From positions 292,359 to 356,358 of the forward strand of contig NZ_BMWH01000003.1 of assembly GCF_014651135.1 (NCBI RefSeq): a DNA stretch of 64,000 nucleotides, written 5' to 3'. Under the pieces are notes generated by a model. It was not told where the DNA came from. It did no database searches and was given only the letters and a program-made list of their open reading frames with translations. The position numbers were made by a program, and so were the translations under genes. The stretch comes from Streptomyces echinoruber (GTDB taxonomy: Bacteria; Actinomycetota; Actinomycetes; Streptomycetales; Streptomycetaceae). Shown here piece by piece: positions 23,881 to 31,844 of the stretch (its first letter is position 1; every line of letters starts with the position of its first letter).

Positions 23881-23894
23881 CGGATCGGTGGGAT

Positions 23895-24086
23895 CTACAG
23901 CAGGTGATCGGCTTTGCCTGCCTTGACGGCTCGGATGAGGGCGCGGAGCGCCTCGCGTGAGTCGACGAGGGGGCGGTCTTCCTGTCCGGCGACGGCGATG
24001 TAGGCGTTGCCGGCGGGGTCGGTGCCTATGCGGAAGCAGTTGGCGCCTTCCCCGCAGAAGGGGGCTTCCCAGGTGATGTCGGCCAC
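23895..24086 (-). CDS. DUF397-like small protein, copy 2
   Basis: The 63-residue protein starts MADITWEAPFCGEGANCFRI and is nearly identical to copy 1 (differences such as Glu/Lys near the C-terminus). It lies 24 bp downstream of the XRE-DUF5753 regulator on the same strand and has AAAAGGAAACACC before its ATG, so it is the original partner gene. DNA of the two copies is about 95 percent identical over some 180 bp. Confidence 0.78.
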   Translation of the reverse strand: MADITWEAPFCGEGANCFRIGTDPAGNAYIAVAGQEDRPLVDSREALRALIRAVKAGKADHLL

Positions 24087-24110
24087 GGTGTTTCCTTTTC
24101 GGGTTCCGGG

Positions 24111-24968
24111 TCAGAGTCGGCGGGCGATGGAATGGATCAGGTCCCGAGAGTTCTCGGGGCTCAGGGTATGGGCGTGCCACCAGTCCAAATGGGCACGGTA
24201 CTTGGCAAGTTGAGCCTCGGCGTGGGTGAACTCGCCGCCGTGCGCGGAGTCGAGCTGCACCGTGTCCAGTTGCGGGACGGCACCGTGCGCGTAGAGCACC
24301 GCGTGTCCGGCGCCGGGGAAGGCGCCCGCCTCGACCGGGAGGACCCGTAGTTCGACGTTGGGGCGTTCGGAGACCTCGCACAGGTGCAGGAGCTGCTCCC
24401 GCATGGTGCGGCGTCCCCCGAACTGCATGCGCAGGGCCCACTCGTGCACGTACGCGACGTAGTCGACGGGAGCCGGCTGGTCGCGGTCGAGCACCTGCTG
24501 CCGCCGCAGACGCTGCACGACGCGGAGTTCGATCTCCGAGGGCGGCAGAGCCGGGAGCGCGGCGGCAAAGATGGCGCGGGCGTACTCCCCGGTCTGCAGC
24601 AGTCCCGGGACGTGCACGGTCTGGTAACTCCGTAGCCGTGTGGCGAACCACTCCAACTCGGCGACGTCCAGGAGCCCCTGCGGCAGCGCACCCCTGAACT
24701 GGTGCCACCACCCCCGCCGGCGGGTGTCGGCCATCGCGACCAGCGCCTCGACATACGTCTTGTCCGCGCACTCGTAGTTGCCGGCGAGCATCCGGATCCG
24801 TTCCGGCGAGATGGCGCGGACCCCCGCCTCCATGTTGGACACCTTCGTGCGGTCCAGTCCCAGCAGTCCGGCGGCGTACTCCGTGGTCCGCCCGGCCGCG
24901 AGCCGCATCCTGCGCAGTTCGGCGCCCAGGCGCTTCTGGCGCTCCGTCGGTGCGGGCCTTGTCGGCAT
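24111..24968 (-). CDS. XRE-family HTH regulator with DUF5753 (Scr1-type)
   Basis: The 285-residue protein has an N-terminal helix-turn-helix (about 12-70, RLGAELRRMRLAAGRTTEYA, then GLDRTKVSNMEAGVRAI) and a C-terminal DUF5753 domain (about 95-280) with the hallmark RSYQTVHVPGLLQTGEYARA. Such regulators are abundant in Streptomyces and pair with a DUF397 protein, and some affect development. The ATG at 24966-24968 is chosen because GGGAGAAAGG lies just upstream; an in-frame ATG at 25064 would add a non-conserved 32 residues. The divergent ATP-binding gene completes the usual three-part arrangement. Confidence 0.88.
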   Translation of the reverse strand: MPTRPAPTERQKRLGAELRRMRLAAGRTTEYAAGLLGLDRTKVSNMEAGVRAISPERIRMLAGNYECADKTYVEALVAMADTRRRGWWHQFRGALPQGLLDVAELEWFATRLRSYQTVHVPGLLQTGEYARAIFAAALPALPPSEIELRVVQRLRRQQVLDRDQPAPVDYVAYVHEWALRMQFGGRRTMREQLLHLCEVSERPNVELRVLPVEAGAFPGAGHAVLYAHGAVPQLDTVQLDSAHGGEFTHAEAQLAKYRAHLDWWHAHTLSPENSRDLIHSIARRL

Positions 24969-25258
24969 CGATGCCCTTTCTCCCGGCGAATCGGGGCCAG
25001 TCTGCCCTGCGTGGTGACGCAGATCCAACTCGTTGGAGGCAATGAGCGCGATTAGGTGGCACACGTTCCCCCAACTTCTCTACAGTCAGTGATGAGCCGC
25101 TTACGGCATGGGGTCGTCGGAAGTGCATCGCGCGAGCCTGCCCGCGTCCTCCTTCCCCGGGAGGGGCGGGCCCGCGCCGGGGAGACGGGCCACCGGCCGC
25201 CGGTCGAGTCGTCGGCTCATCCGGAATCCTCCCTGCCTGAACACGCGAAGGAGTCGCC

Positions 25259-25756
25259 GTGCCCGCATCCGTGACCGTCTCGGCCTGCCCGCTCTCCACC
25301 GACGAACGCCCCGCCCCGCCGCCGTCCCCCGACACGCTCGCCTACAGCTTCACGCTGCCCGCCGGACCGGTGAGCCCACGCATCGCACGGACGACCACCC
25401 GTGCCGTCCTCCAGACCCACGGCTTGGCGGACATGACGGACGCGGCCGTCCAGATCGTCTCCGAACTGACCGCCTGCGCCTGCCGGTTCGCGCCCGACGA
25501 CGAGGTGTACGTGTCCCTGCGGTACCGGGACGGGGCGCTGCGGGTCATCATCTACGACGGCCACGCCCGGCACGTCCACCCCCGGCTGGCGGCGACCTGC
25601 GACGCGCGGCGGCGGGCGGCGCTGCGGGTGCTCGGGTGCATGGTGCGGGCGTGCGAGGGGGAGTGGGGGTTCGGAGAGGCGCGGGAGCCCGGGGGTGGGA
25701 CGCGGATGTGGGCGGTGGTGCCTTGGCGGGGGGCTCGGGGATATGCGGGGGGTTAG
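25259..25756 (+). CDS. HATPase_c-type ATP-binding regulator (anti-sigma-like)
   Basis: The 165-residue protein fits the single-domain GHKL ATPases that sit beside DUF397/XRE-DUF5753 genes. It has SPRIARTTTRAVLQTHGLAD and then AAVQIVSELTACACRFAPDD, where the usual N-box Glu-Leu-x-x-Asn is ELTAC. The usual Asn is replaced by Cys or Ala and the later glycine loop is weak (YDGHARHVHP), so ATP binding may be reduced. The GTG at 25259 follows GAAGGAG. The 3' end overlaps the convergent NB-ARC/TPR gene by 4 bp. Confidence 0.72.
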   Translation: MPASVTVSACPLSTDERPAPPPSPDTLAYSFTLPAGPVSPRIARTTTRAVLQTHGLADMTDAAVQIVSELTACACRFAPDDEVYVSLRYRDGALRVIIYDGHARHVHPRLAATCDARRRAALRVLGCMVRACEGEWGFGEAREPGGGTRMWAVVPWRGARGYAGG

Positions 25757-27672
25757 TCCGGTTCCGGCAGCTCGGCGGCGCGGGTGCGGGCCTCGGCGGC
25801 TTCACCCGGGGCGTTGGCGCGGGTGTAGGCGCCGGCGGCCTGGAGGTAGGCGGTGCGGGCCTCGGCGGGGCGGTGGGCGGCCGCGTGGGCGTGGGCGAGG
25901 TGGTAGAGGATTTTCCCCTCGCCGTGCCAGTCCTCGACTTCCCGGAAGATCTCCAGGGACCTGTCCCATGCCTGGATCATCTCTTGTGTCCGGCCCGCCT
26001 CCCGCAGGGCGGCGCCCAGGTTCCCCCACGTCATGGCCTCGCGGTGGCGGTCCCCGACGGTCTGGAACAGTTCGCGGGCGTGGACATGGGCGTCGATCGC
26101 CTCCTGGGCTCGGCCCGCGTCCCGCAGGGCGTTGCCGAGGTTGGTCCACGTCATGGCCTCGCGGTGGCGGTCCCCGACGGTCTGGAACAGGTCGCGGGCG
26201 TGGACATGGGCGTCGATCGCCTCCTGGGCTCGGCCCGCGTCCCGCAGGGCGTTGCCGAGGTTGGTCCACGTCATGGCCTCGTGGCGGCGGTCCCCGACGG
26301 TCTGGAACAGGTCGCGGGCGTGGACATGGGCGTCGATCGCCTCCCGCGCTCGGCCCGCTTCCTGCAGGGCGGCGCCGAGGTTGTTCCACGCCCCGGCCTC
26401 GCGCAGCCGGTCCCCGGCCCGATGGGCGGCCTCCCGCGCGGCCTGCGCGACGGCGATCCAGTCGTCGAAATACCGCCGCCAGGACAGGTACTCCACCAGG
26501 TACTCGGCCAGCCGCACCGCCGTCTCCGCGAACCGCTCCTCCCGCGCCCACCCCACCGCCGCCACCAGCCCGGCCCGCTCCCCGTCCAGCCACGTCAGCG
26601 CCTGCGCCCGGTCCGCGAACCGCTCCGGCTCCGCCCTCCCCCGCAGCCACTGCAACCGGGCGTCAGCCGCTTCCGCCCACCGACAGTAGAACTCCAGCAC
26701 TCGCTCCCGCGCCGCCTCCCCCTCCTTCTGCAACTCCGCGTCCGCCGCCACCACACCTGCCCCGAACGCCCGCACCAGGTCGTGCACCCGCCACCGCACG
26801 GCCGAAGCCGGCCCGCCGACGGGCCGCACCGGCGTGACGAGGTGCGCGGCGGCCAGCTCCTCCAGCAGGCACAGCGTGGTCTCCGTGCCGAGGTCGGCCA
26901 GGGCGGTGATCGCTTCCGTGCCCGTTTCCGCACCCGGCGCAAGGCAGAGCAGGCGCAGCAGCCGGGCCTGGTCGGGCGGCAGGCGGTGGTACGACGTCTC
27001 CAGTACGGGACGCAGGACGAGTGAGCGCCCGTACAGGTCGGTGCCGGGACTGCCCCTGTCGAGAACCGTAGTCGGATCGCCGGCCTTCCGGATCTCGGTC
27101 ACCAGGGAGGCGATGTCCCGGTGGCGTCGTCGGCGCAGCATGCCCGCGGCGATCTGGAGGGCCAGGGGCAAGTGGCCGCACAGGTCGGTCAGTTCGCGCA
27201 GGGCGTCGGGTTCTCGCGCCGGGCGGTCGTCGCGTTCGTCGGTGTCGCGCAGGGCCCGTGTCACCAGGGCCATGGAGTCGTCCGGGTCGAGGGCTTCGAG
27301 GTCGATGAGCCGTACCGGGAGGGCGTCGGGGCGGTCCCGGGAGGTGATGAGCACCCGGTGGTGGTCGGTGCCGGGCAGGAGCGGCAGGTACTGGGACGGG
27401 GCGGAGGCGTTGTCCAGGATCAGCAGCGTCCGGTCCCGCCGTTCGGCGAGCAGGGCGCGGTAGGCGTCGTACTGGCGTTCAGGCGTCGGCGGGAGATCGT
27501 GGTCCCGTACGCCGAGCGCGTCGAGCAGGGCCAGGACCGCTTGGTCGGCGGTCACCGGGTCGTCGTCGTAGCCGCGCAGGTCGACGAAGAGCGTCCCGCC
27601 CGGGAACCAGCCCCGCGCATGGGCCTGATGTGCCGCCTCCAGAGCCAGGGCCGTCTTGCCGATGCCGCCCAT
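25753..27672 (-). CDS. NB-ARC/TPR STAND ATPase (probably 3' part of a frameshifted gene)
   Basis: The open frame (639 aa) begins exactly at the P-loop (MGGIGKTALALEAAHQA), which in this family is preceded by a linker and PPRP-GFTGR element. Domains: NB-ARC ATPase (1-about 270, with TLLILDNASAPSQYLPLLPG as Walker B and CGHLPLALQIAAGML as the GLPL-like motif), a winged helix (HDLVRAFGAG), then a TPR array (about 410-600) of 40-residue repeats. In the same frame, upstream of the ATG, the missing element ATLPPRPLGFTGRSAELNRL is readable back to about 27830, but no start codon precedes it. The natural protein therefore probably began in the nucleosidase gene at 28705. STAND proteins oligomerise on sensing a ligand and trigger an effector. 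Confidence 0.8.
   Translation of the reverse strand: MGGIGKTALALEAAHQAHARGWFPGGTLFVDLRGYDDDPVTADQAVLALLDALGVRDHDLPPTPERQYDAYRALLAERRDRTLLILDNASAPSQYLPLLPGTDHHRVLITSRDRPDALPVRLIDLEALDPDDSMALVTRALRDTDERDDRPAREPDALRELTDLCGHLPLALQIAAGMLRRRRHRDIASLVTEIRKAGDPTTVLDRGSPGTDLYGRSLVLRPVLETSYHRLPPDQARLLRLLCLAPGAETGTEAITALADLGTETTLCLLEELAAAHLVTPVRPVGGPASAVRWRVHDLVRAFGAGVVAADAELQKEGEAARERVLEFYCRWAEAADARLQWLRGRAEPERFADRAQALTWLDGERAGLVAAVGWAREERFAETAVRLAEYLVEYLSWRRYFDDWIAVAQAAREAAHRAGDRLREAGAWNNLGAALQEAGRAREAIDAHVHARDLFQTVGDRRHEAMTWTNLGNALRDAGRAQEAIDAHVHARDLFQTVGDRHREAMTWTNLGNALRDAGRAQEAIDAHVHARELFQTVGDRHREAMTWGNLGAALREAGRTQEMIQAWDRSLEIFREVEDWHGEGKILYHLAHAHAAAHRPAEARTAYLQAAGAYTRANAPGEAAEARTRAAELPEPD
26021..26380 (-). 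repeat. Three 120-bp tandem repeats encoding TPR units
   Basis: Exact 120-bp periodicity (for example TCCCCGACGGTCTGGAACAG at 26051, 26171 and 26291) encodes near-identical 40-residue TPR units. Two of the units are almost perfectly identical, so copy number could change by slippage or recombination. Confidence 0.9.
26310..26735. repeat. Left arm of ~0.4-kb inverted repeat (partner 30735-31160)
   Basis: This stretch, encoding the region from ERVLEFYCRWA to the first TPR, is nearly identical in reverse complement to 30735-31160 in the other NB-ARC/TPR gene, with uninterrupted identical runs well over 100 bases. The two arms enclose 4.0 kb that carries both NB-ARC domains, the nucleosidase and the 4-TM gene. 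Confidence 0.88.
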
Positions 27673-27829
27673 GCCGGTGACGGCGGAGATCAGGACGGCG
27701 GTGTCGTCCGAGGAGTCGGGCGAGAACAGGGGGAGCAGGCGGTTCAGTTCCGCCGACCGGCCCGTGAAGCCGAGGGGGCGGGGCGGCAGGGTCGCGGTCG
27801 CGCGGGGGACCGGGCCGTGGACGGTGCCC

Positions 27830-28705
27830 CTACCGGCGTTCGTCCCGCTTGCCGGTGACGGGCCCGTGGAAGGTGCCGTAACGGAAGTCGATGTGGTCCC
27901 CGCCGTACGTCGCCGCTCCGTCGTCCCCGCGTCGATGGGGACCCTCCTCGGAGTCGGAGGAGCCCGGGGAACCCGCGCGGGGCAGGTGTTTGCGCAGTAC
28001 GGCCATCGTCACGGCCGCCGCCTGTTCGGCGGCGCGCTGCTGCGAGCCCGAGGCGTCGGCCCTGCGCTTGCCGGCGTCGGCGCGGTCGCTGATGCCCCGG
28101 ATCACCAGGGCGTCCACCTTGCCGTTCAAGTGCGCCGCGTGGGCCGCCCCGGAGCCCTCCATCTCGATCGCGCCGGCGTCGTTGTAGCTCCTGCGGAGGA
28201 ACCGGGCGATCTTGGATTCGGCGTCCGCCAGGACCACGTCGCCCGTGGCGATCGGCATGAAGTGCGCCCGCACGTCGGGCATGTCCCGCACGGCGGAACG
28301 GGCCGCCTGTTCCAGCGCGTGCGAGCCCGGCAGGGCCTTCGGCCGGACCAGGAAACCCTCAGGCGTCTGCTTGCCGCCGTGGATCTCGTACACCTGCGTG
28401 CCCACGACGACATCGCCGATCCCGACGTCGTCCTTCAGACTGCCGGCGACACCGACGAAGAACACGGCTTCGGGGCGCAACCAGTTGATGAGCTGCGCGG
28501 TGAGGGCGGCGGCCCGCTCGGCGCCCATGCCCAGTTCGGCGAGGGCGACTTGCCAGGGTGTGCCGGACAGTCGGCCCTTCTCGACACGGGTTCCGCCGGG
28601 GTGGACGAGTTCGCGCCGGTCCTCGACGTGCGCGCGTACGGCGGCGTATTCGAGGGGGAGCGCGGTGAGGACGAGGACGGTGGGCTGGGTATCCGGCACA
28701 CTCAT
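27830..28705 (-). CDS. MTA/SAH-nucleosidase-like phosphorylase domain protein (N-terminal STAND module)
   Basis: The 291-residue product has the nucleoside phosphorylase/nucleosidase fold: VLVLTALPLEYAAVRAHVED, FFVGVAGSLKDDVGIGDVVV, AIEMEGSGAAHAAHLNGKVD (substrate-binding Met-Glu) and RGISDRADAGKR (catalytic Asp). In bacteria such domains are often the N-terminal effector of STAND NTPases. The C-terminus GDHIDFRYGTFHGPVTGK is a linker also found, as GDHTDFRGGVF, before NB-ARC in the neighbouring STAND gene. The TAG at 27830-27832 stops it just before the NB-ARC linker resumes in the +1 frame. Its ATG is only 26 bp from the divergent GTG at 28732 and has no ribosome site, suggesting a leaderless transcript. 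Confidence 0.8.
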   Translation of the reverse strand: MSVPDTQPTVLVLTALPLEYAAVRAHVEDRRELVHPGGTRVEKGRLSGTPWQVALAELGMGAERAAALTAQLINWLRPEAVFFVGVAGSLKDDVGIGDVVVGTQVYEIHGGKQTPEGFLVRPKALPGSHALEQAARSAVRDMPDVRAHFMPIATGDVVLADAESKIARFLRRSYNDAGAIEMEGSGAAHAAHLNGKVDALVIRGISDRADAGKRRADASGSQQRAAEQAAAVTMAVLRKHLPRAGSPGSSDSEEGPHRRGDDGAATYGGDHIDFRYGTFHGPVTGKRDERR

Positions 28706-28731
28706 AAGGTACGCCGGGGGAGGGAAGCCGA

Positions 28732-29283
28732 GTGCCGGAACAGAACGTCACGGTGGGGCAGTTGTTGCTCGCCGAGTACCAGAGCGTGAAGGACGAGCAG
28801 AAGGCGCGGATCGGGTTCCGGGACAACCTGCTGTACGTCACCCTCACCGTCGTCGCCGCCGTCATCGCCGCGGCGGCCCAGGCGAAGCAGGCCGCCATGC
28901 TGCTGGCGATGCCGCCGGTGTGCGTGGTGCTCGGCTGGACGTACCTCGTCAACGACGAGAAGATCTCGGCGATCGGACGGTACGTGCGCGACGAACTCGG
29001 GCCCCGGCTCACTCAACTCGCCGCGGCCGAAGACGACTTCGCCGCCTTCGGCTGGGAGATGGCGCACCGGTCCGACGCCCGGCGCAGGTCCCGCAAGGTC
29101 GTCCAGACCCTGGTGGACCTGACGGCGTTCTGCGTGGTGCCGCTGGCCGCGCTGACGGTGTTCTGGGTGGACGGCACCGGCGGAGGGTCGCTCGTGGCGG
29201 TGTCGGTGCTGGAGGCGCTCGCCGTGGCCGGGCTCGGCACCCAGCTCGTGCGGTACGCGCGTCCGGCACCAACGTCCGCCTGA
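28732..29283 (+). CDS. Four-TM membrane protein of the STAND cassette
   Basis: The 183-residue protein has a soluble N-terminal helix (LLAEYQSVKDEQKARIGFRD) and four membrane segments at about 33-49, 53-72, 128-147 and 154-173. The two TM pairs flank a cytosolic stretch (DEKISAIGRYVRDELGPRLT). The layout recalls small membrane effectors such as SLATT or S-4TM families that accompany nucleotide-sensing conflict systems, though I cannot assign it by motif alone. The GTG follows GGGGGAGGGAAG. It lies between the two STAND genes, 26 bp from the nucleosidase start and 47 bp before the next gene, so co-expression with the latter is likely. Confidence 0.7.
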   Translation: MPEQNVTVGQLLLAEYQSVKDEQKARIGFRDNLLYVTLTVVAAVIAAAAQAKQAAMLLAMPPVCVVLGWTYLVNDEKISAIGRYVRDELGPRLTQLAAAEDDFAAFGWEMAHRSDARRRSRKVVQTLVDLTAFCVVPLAALTVFWVDGTGGGSLVAVSVLEALAVAGLGTQLVRYARPAPTSA

Positions 29284-29330
29284 CGCCGTAACGTTGACCC
29301 ACGTACGACAGCGACGGGCGGGGCGGGCAC

Positions 29331-31844
29331 ATGGAAGCGGCGTTGCTTGCGGCGCTGGCCGAGGGCGCGGGCGGGGAGGCCGGGCGCCGGGCGGTGCGGG
29401 AACTGGCGCGGACGGTGGGGCGGGACGCCGACGCGTCCGCCCGGGAGCTGGCGGAGGCGGCGGGGGACCCCGCGTGGCGGGAGGCCGTGCGGGAGTGGGG
29501 GGACGGGCTCGCCGCACTGCTCGCCGCCGATCCCGACACCGCCAGGGCCGTCGTACGGGCCATGGAGCGGCACGCGCCGGGCAGCGCGGCGTCCTGGTAC
29601 CACGGGGACCACACCGACTTCCGGGGCGGGGTCTTCCTGCGCGAGGTGGTCGGCGTCCAGATCGTGGTCCAGCAGGGCGGGGGCGCCGCCGCGCCCGAGG
29701 CGCTGGCCGGCCTGCCGCCGAGACCGGGCGGCTTCTCGGGCCGGGAGACGGAGACGGCGGCGCTGCTGGACGCCCTGGACCCGGCCGGGACGCAGTCCTC
29801 TGCATCCCCGGCGGTCCTGGTCGCCGCCGTGTCCGGGCTCGGCGGCATCGGCAAGACCGCGCTGGCCGTCGAGACCGCGCACCTGGCCTGCGAGCGGGGC
29901 TGGTTCCCCGGCGGGGTCCTCTTCGTCGACCTGCACGGCTACGACCCGCAGCCCGTCACCGCCGACCGGGCCCTGCAGGCCCTGCTGCGGGCCCTCGGCG
30001 TCCGGCCGGAGCACATCCCCGCGACGGCGGACGAACGGGCGGCGCTCTACCGCTCGACGCTGGCCGCGCGGGCCCGGGAGCGCGGCGCGGTCCTCGTCCT
30101 GGCCGACAACGCCTCCTCCCCGGACCAGGTGCGGCCCCTGCTGCCCGGCGACACCCGGCACCACGTCCTGGTCACCTCCCGGGACCGGTTGCCCCAACTG
30201 GGCGCGCGGCTCGTCCCCTTGGACCAGCTCTCGCCGGAAGAGGCGTACGAACTCCTCGACCGCGCCCTGCGGATCGCCGACCCGCACGACACCCGGATCG
30301 CCGACGACCCCGAGGCGGCCGAGCGGCTCGCCGGCCTGTGCGGACACCTGCCGCTGGCCCTGCAGATCGCGGCCGCCCTGCTGGCGGAGGATCCGGGCAT
30401 GCCGGTGACCGAACTCGTGGCGGAACTGGGCGAGTCCCACGACCGCCTCGACCACCTCGACGACGGTGAGCGCAGCGTCCGCGCCGCCTTCGAGCTCTCC
30501 TACCGCCGCCTGCCGCCCGACCAGGCCCGACTGCTGCGCCTGCTCGCCCTGGCGCCGGGACCGGAGGTGAGCGACCAGGTCGTCGCCGCGCTGGTGGGGG
30601 CCGAGGCGCCTCCGGTACGGGAGTTGAAGGCGCTGGCTCGTGCCCACCTCGTCGAGCGGGGGAGGGGGCGCGGGTGGTGGCGGTTGCACGACCTGGTGCG
30701 GGTGTTCGGGGCGGGTGTGGTGGCACGGGATGCGGTGTTGCGGGAGGAGGGGGAAACGGCGCGGGAGCGGGTGCTGGAGTTCTACTGCCGGTGGGCGGAC
30801 GCGGCCGATGCCCGGTTGCAGTGGCTGCCGGGAATGGCGGAGCCGGAGCGGTTCGCGGACCGGGCGCAGGCGCTGGCGTGGCTGGACGGGGAGCGGGCCG
30901 GGCTGGTGGCGGCGGTGGGGTGGGCACGGGAGGAGCGGTTCGCGGAGACGGCGGTGCGGCTGGCCGAGTACCTGGTGGAGTACCTGTCCTGGCGGCGGTA
31001 TTTCGACGACTGGATCGCCGTCGCGCAGGCCGCGCGGGAGGCCGCCCATCGGGCCGGGGACCGGCTGCGCGAGGCCGGGGCGTGGAACAATCTCGGCGCC
31101 GCCCTGCAGGAAGCGGGCCGGGCGCGGGAGGCGGTCGACGCCCACATGCGTGCCCGCGACCTGTACCAGGCCGCCGGGGACCGCCACGGCGAGGCCATGG
31201 CGTGGACCAACCTCGGCGCCGCCCTGCAGGAAGCGGGCCGGGCGCGGGAGGCGGTCGACGCCCACACCCGCGCCCGCGACCTGTTCCAGGCCGTCGGGCA
31301 CCGCCACCGCGAGGCCATGGCGTGGAACAACCTCGGCAGCGCCCTGCAACGGGCGGACCATGTGCAGGAGGCGATCGACGCCCACACCCGTGCCCGCGAG
31401 CTGTACCATGCCGCCGGGGACCGCTACCGCGAGGGCACGGCGTGGAACAACCTCGGCATCGCCCTGCGGCGGGCGGGCCGGGTGCAGGAGGCAATCGAGG
31501 CGTACGCCAAAGATCTGGAGATTTGCCGGGAATTCGAGGACTGGTACGGCGAGGGGCAGACCCTGTACAACCTGGCCTTCGCCCACAAGGCCGCCCACCG
31601 CCCCGCCGAGGCCCGCACCGCCTACCTCCGGGCCGCCGACGCCTACACCCGCGCCAACGCCCCGGACGAAGCCGCCGAAGCCCGCGCCGCAGCCGCCGAA
31701 CTCGCCGAACCCCCCTCTACCGCCTCCTCCCCGCCCCCGACACCCACCGATACACCAACTCCGGCCTCCCCACCTGCCCGTACAACGGCCTCCGCTCGGC
31801 CCGTCCCGCCTCCACCAGGTGCTCCAGGTACCGCCGGGCCGTGA
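29331..31844 (+). CDS. NB-ARC/TPR STAND ATPase with helical N-terminal domain
   Basis: The 837-residue protein has an all-helical N-terminal domain (1-about 85), a linker GDHTDFRGGVFLREVVGVQ, PPRPGGFSGRETE, an NB-ARC ATPase (about 150-430; P-loop SGLGGIGKTALAV, Walker B AVLVLADNASS, CGHLPLALQIAAALL), a winged helix (HDLVRVFGAGVV) and TPR repeats (about 575-785). The N-terminal helices probably recruit an effector, such as the 4-TM protein. From about 480 onward the sequence is almost identical to the divergent STAND gene, whereas the ATPase parts differ. The Pro/Ser/Thr-rich last 45 residues have no counterpart and are read across the 3' end of the convergent response regulator gene, so an ancestral stop was probably lost. 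Confidence 0.85.
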   Translation: MEAALLAALAEGAGGEAGRRAVRELARTVGRDADASARELAEAAGDPAWREAVREWGDGLAALLAADPDTARAVVRAMERHAPGSAASWYHGDHTDFRGGVFLREVVGVQIVVQQGGGAAAPEALAGLPPRPGGFSGRETETAALLDALDPAGTQSSASPAVLVAAVSGLGGIGKTALAVETAHLACERGWFPGGVLFVDLHGYDPQPVTADRALQALLRALGVRPEHIPATADERAALYRSTLAARARERGAVLVLADNASSPDQVRPLLPGDTRHHVLVTSRDRLPQLGARLVPLDQLSPEEAYELLDRALRIADPHDTRIADDPEAAERLAGLCGHLPLALQIAAALLAEDPGMPVTELVAELGESHDRLDHLDDGERSVRAAFELSYRRLPPDQARLLRLLALAPGPEVSDQVVAALVGAEAPPVRELKALARAHLVERGRGRGWWRLHDLVRVFGAGVVARDAVLREEGETARERVLEFYCRWADAADARLQWLPGMAEPERFADRAQALAWLDGERAGLVAAVGWAREERFAETAVRLAEYLVEYLSWRRYFDDWIAVAQAAREAAHRAGDRLREAGAWNNLGAALQEAGRAREAVDAHMRARDLYQAAGDRHGEAMAWTNLGAALQEAGRAREAVDAHTRARDLFQAVGHRHREAMAWNNLGSALQRADHVQEAIDAHTRARELYHAAGDRYREGTAWNNLGIALRRAGRVQEAIEAYAKDLEICREFEDWYGEGQTLYNLAFAHKAAHRPAEARTAYLRAADAYTRANAPDEAAEARAAAAELAEPPSTASSPPPTPTDTPTPASPPARTTASARPVPPPPGAPGTAGP
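30735..31160. repeat. Right arm of ~0.4-kb inverted repeat (partner 26310-26735)
   Basis: This is the reverse-complement partner of the left arm. It encodes the same post-NB-ARC helical region and first TPR. From 31081 the sequence continues as 120-bp TPR units that differ from those of the left gene. Confidence 0.88.

Noticed and set aside
29294..30469. Alternative frame within the second STAND gene
   Set aside because: Gly/Arg/Pro-rich with no motifs. The NB-ARC frame has intact Walker motifs over the same bases.
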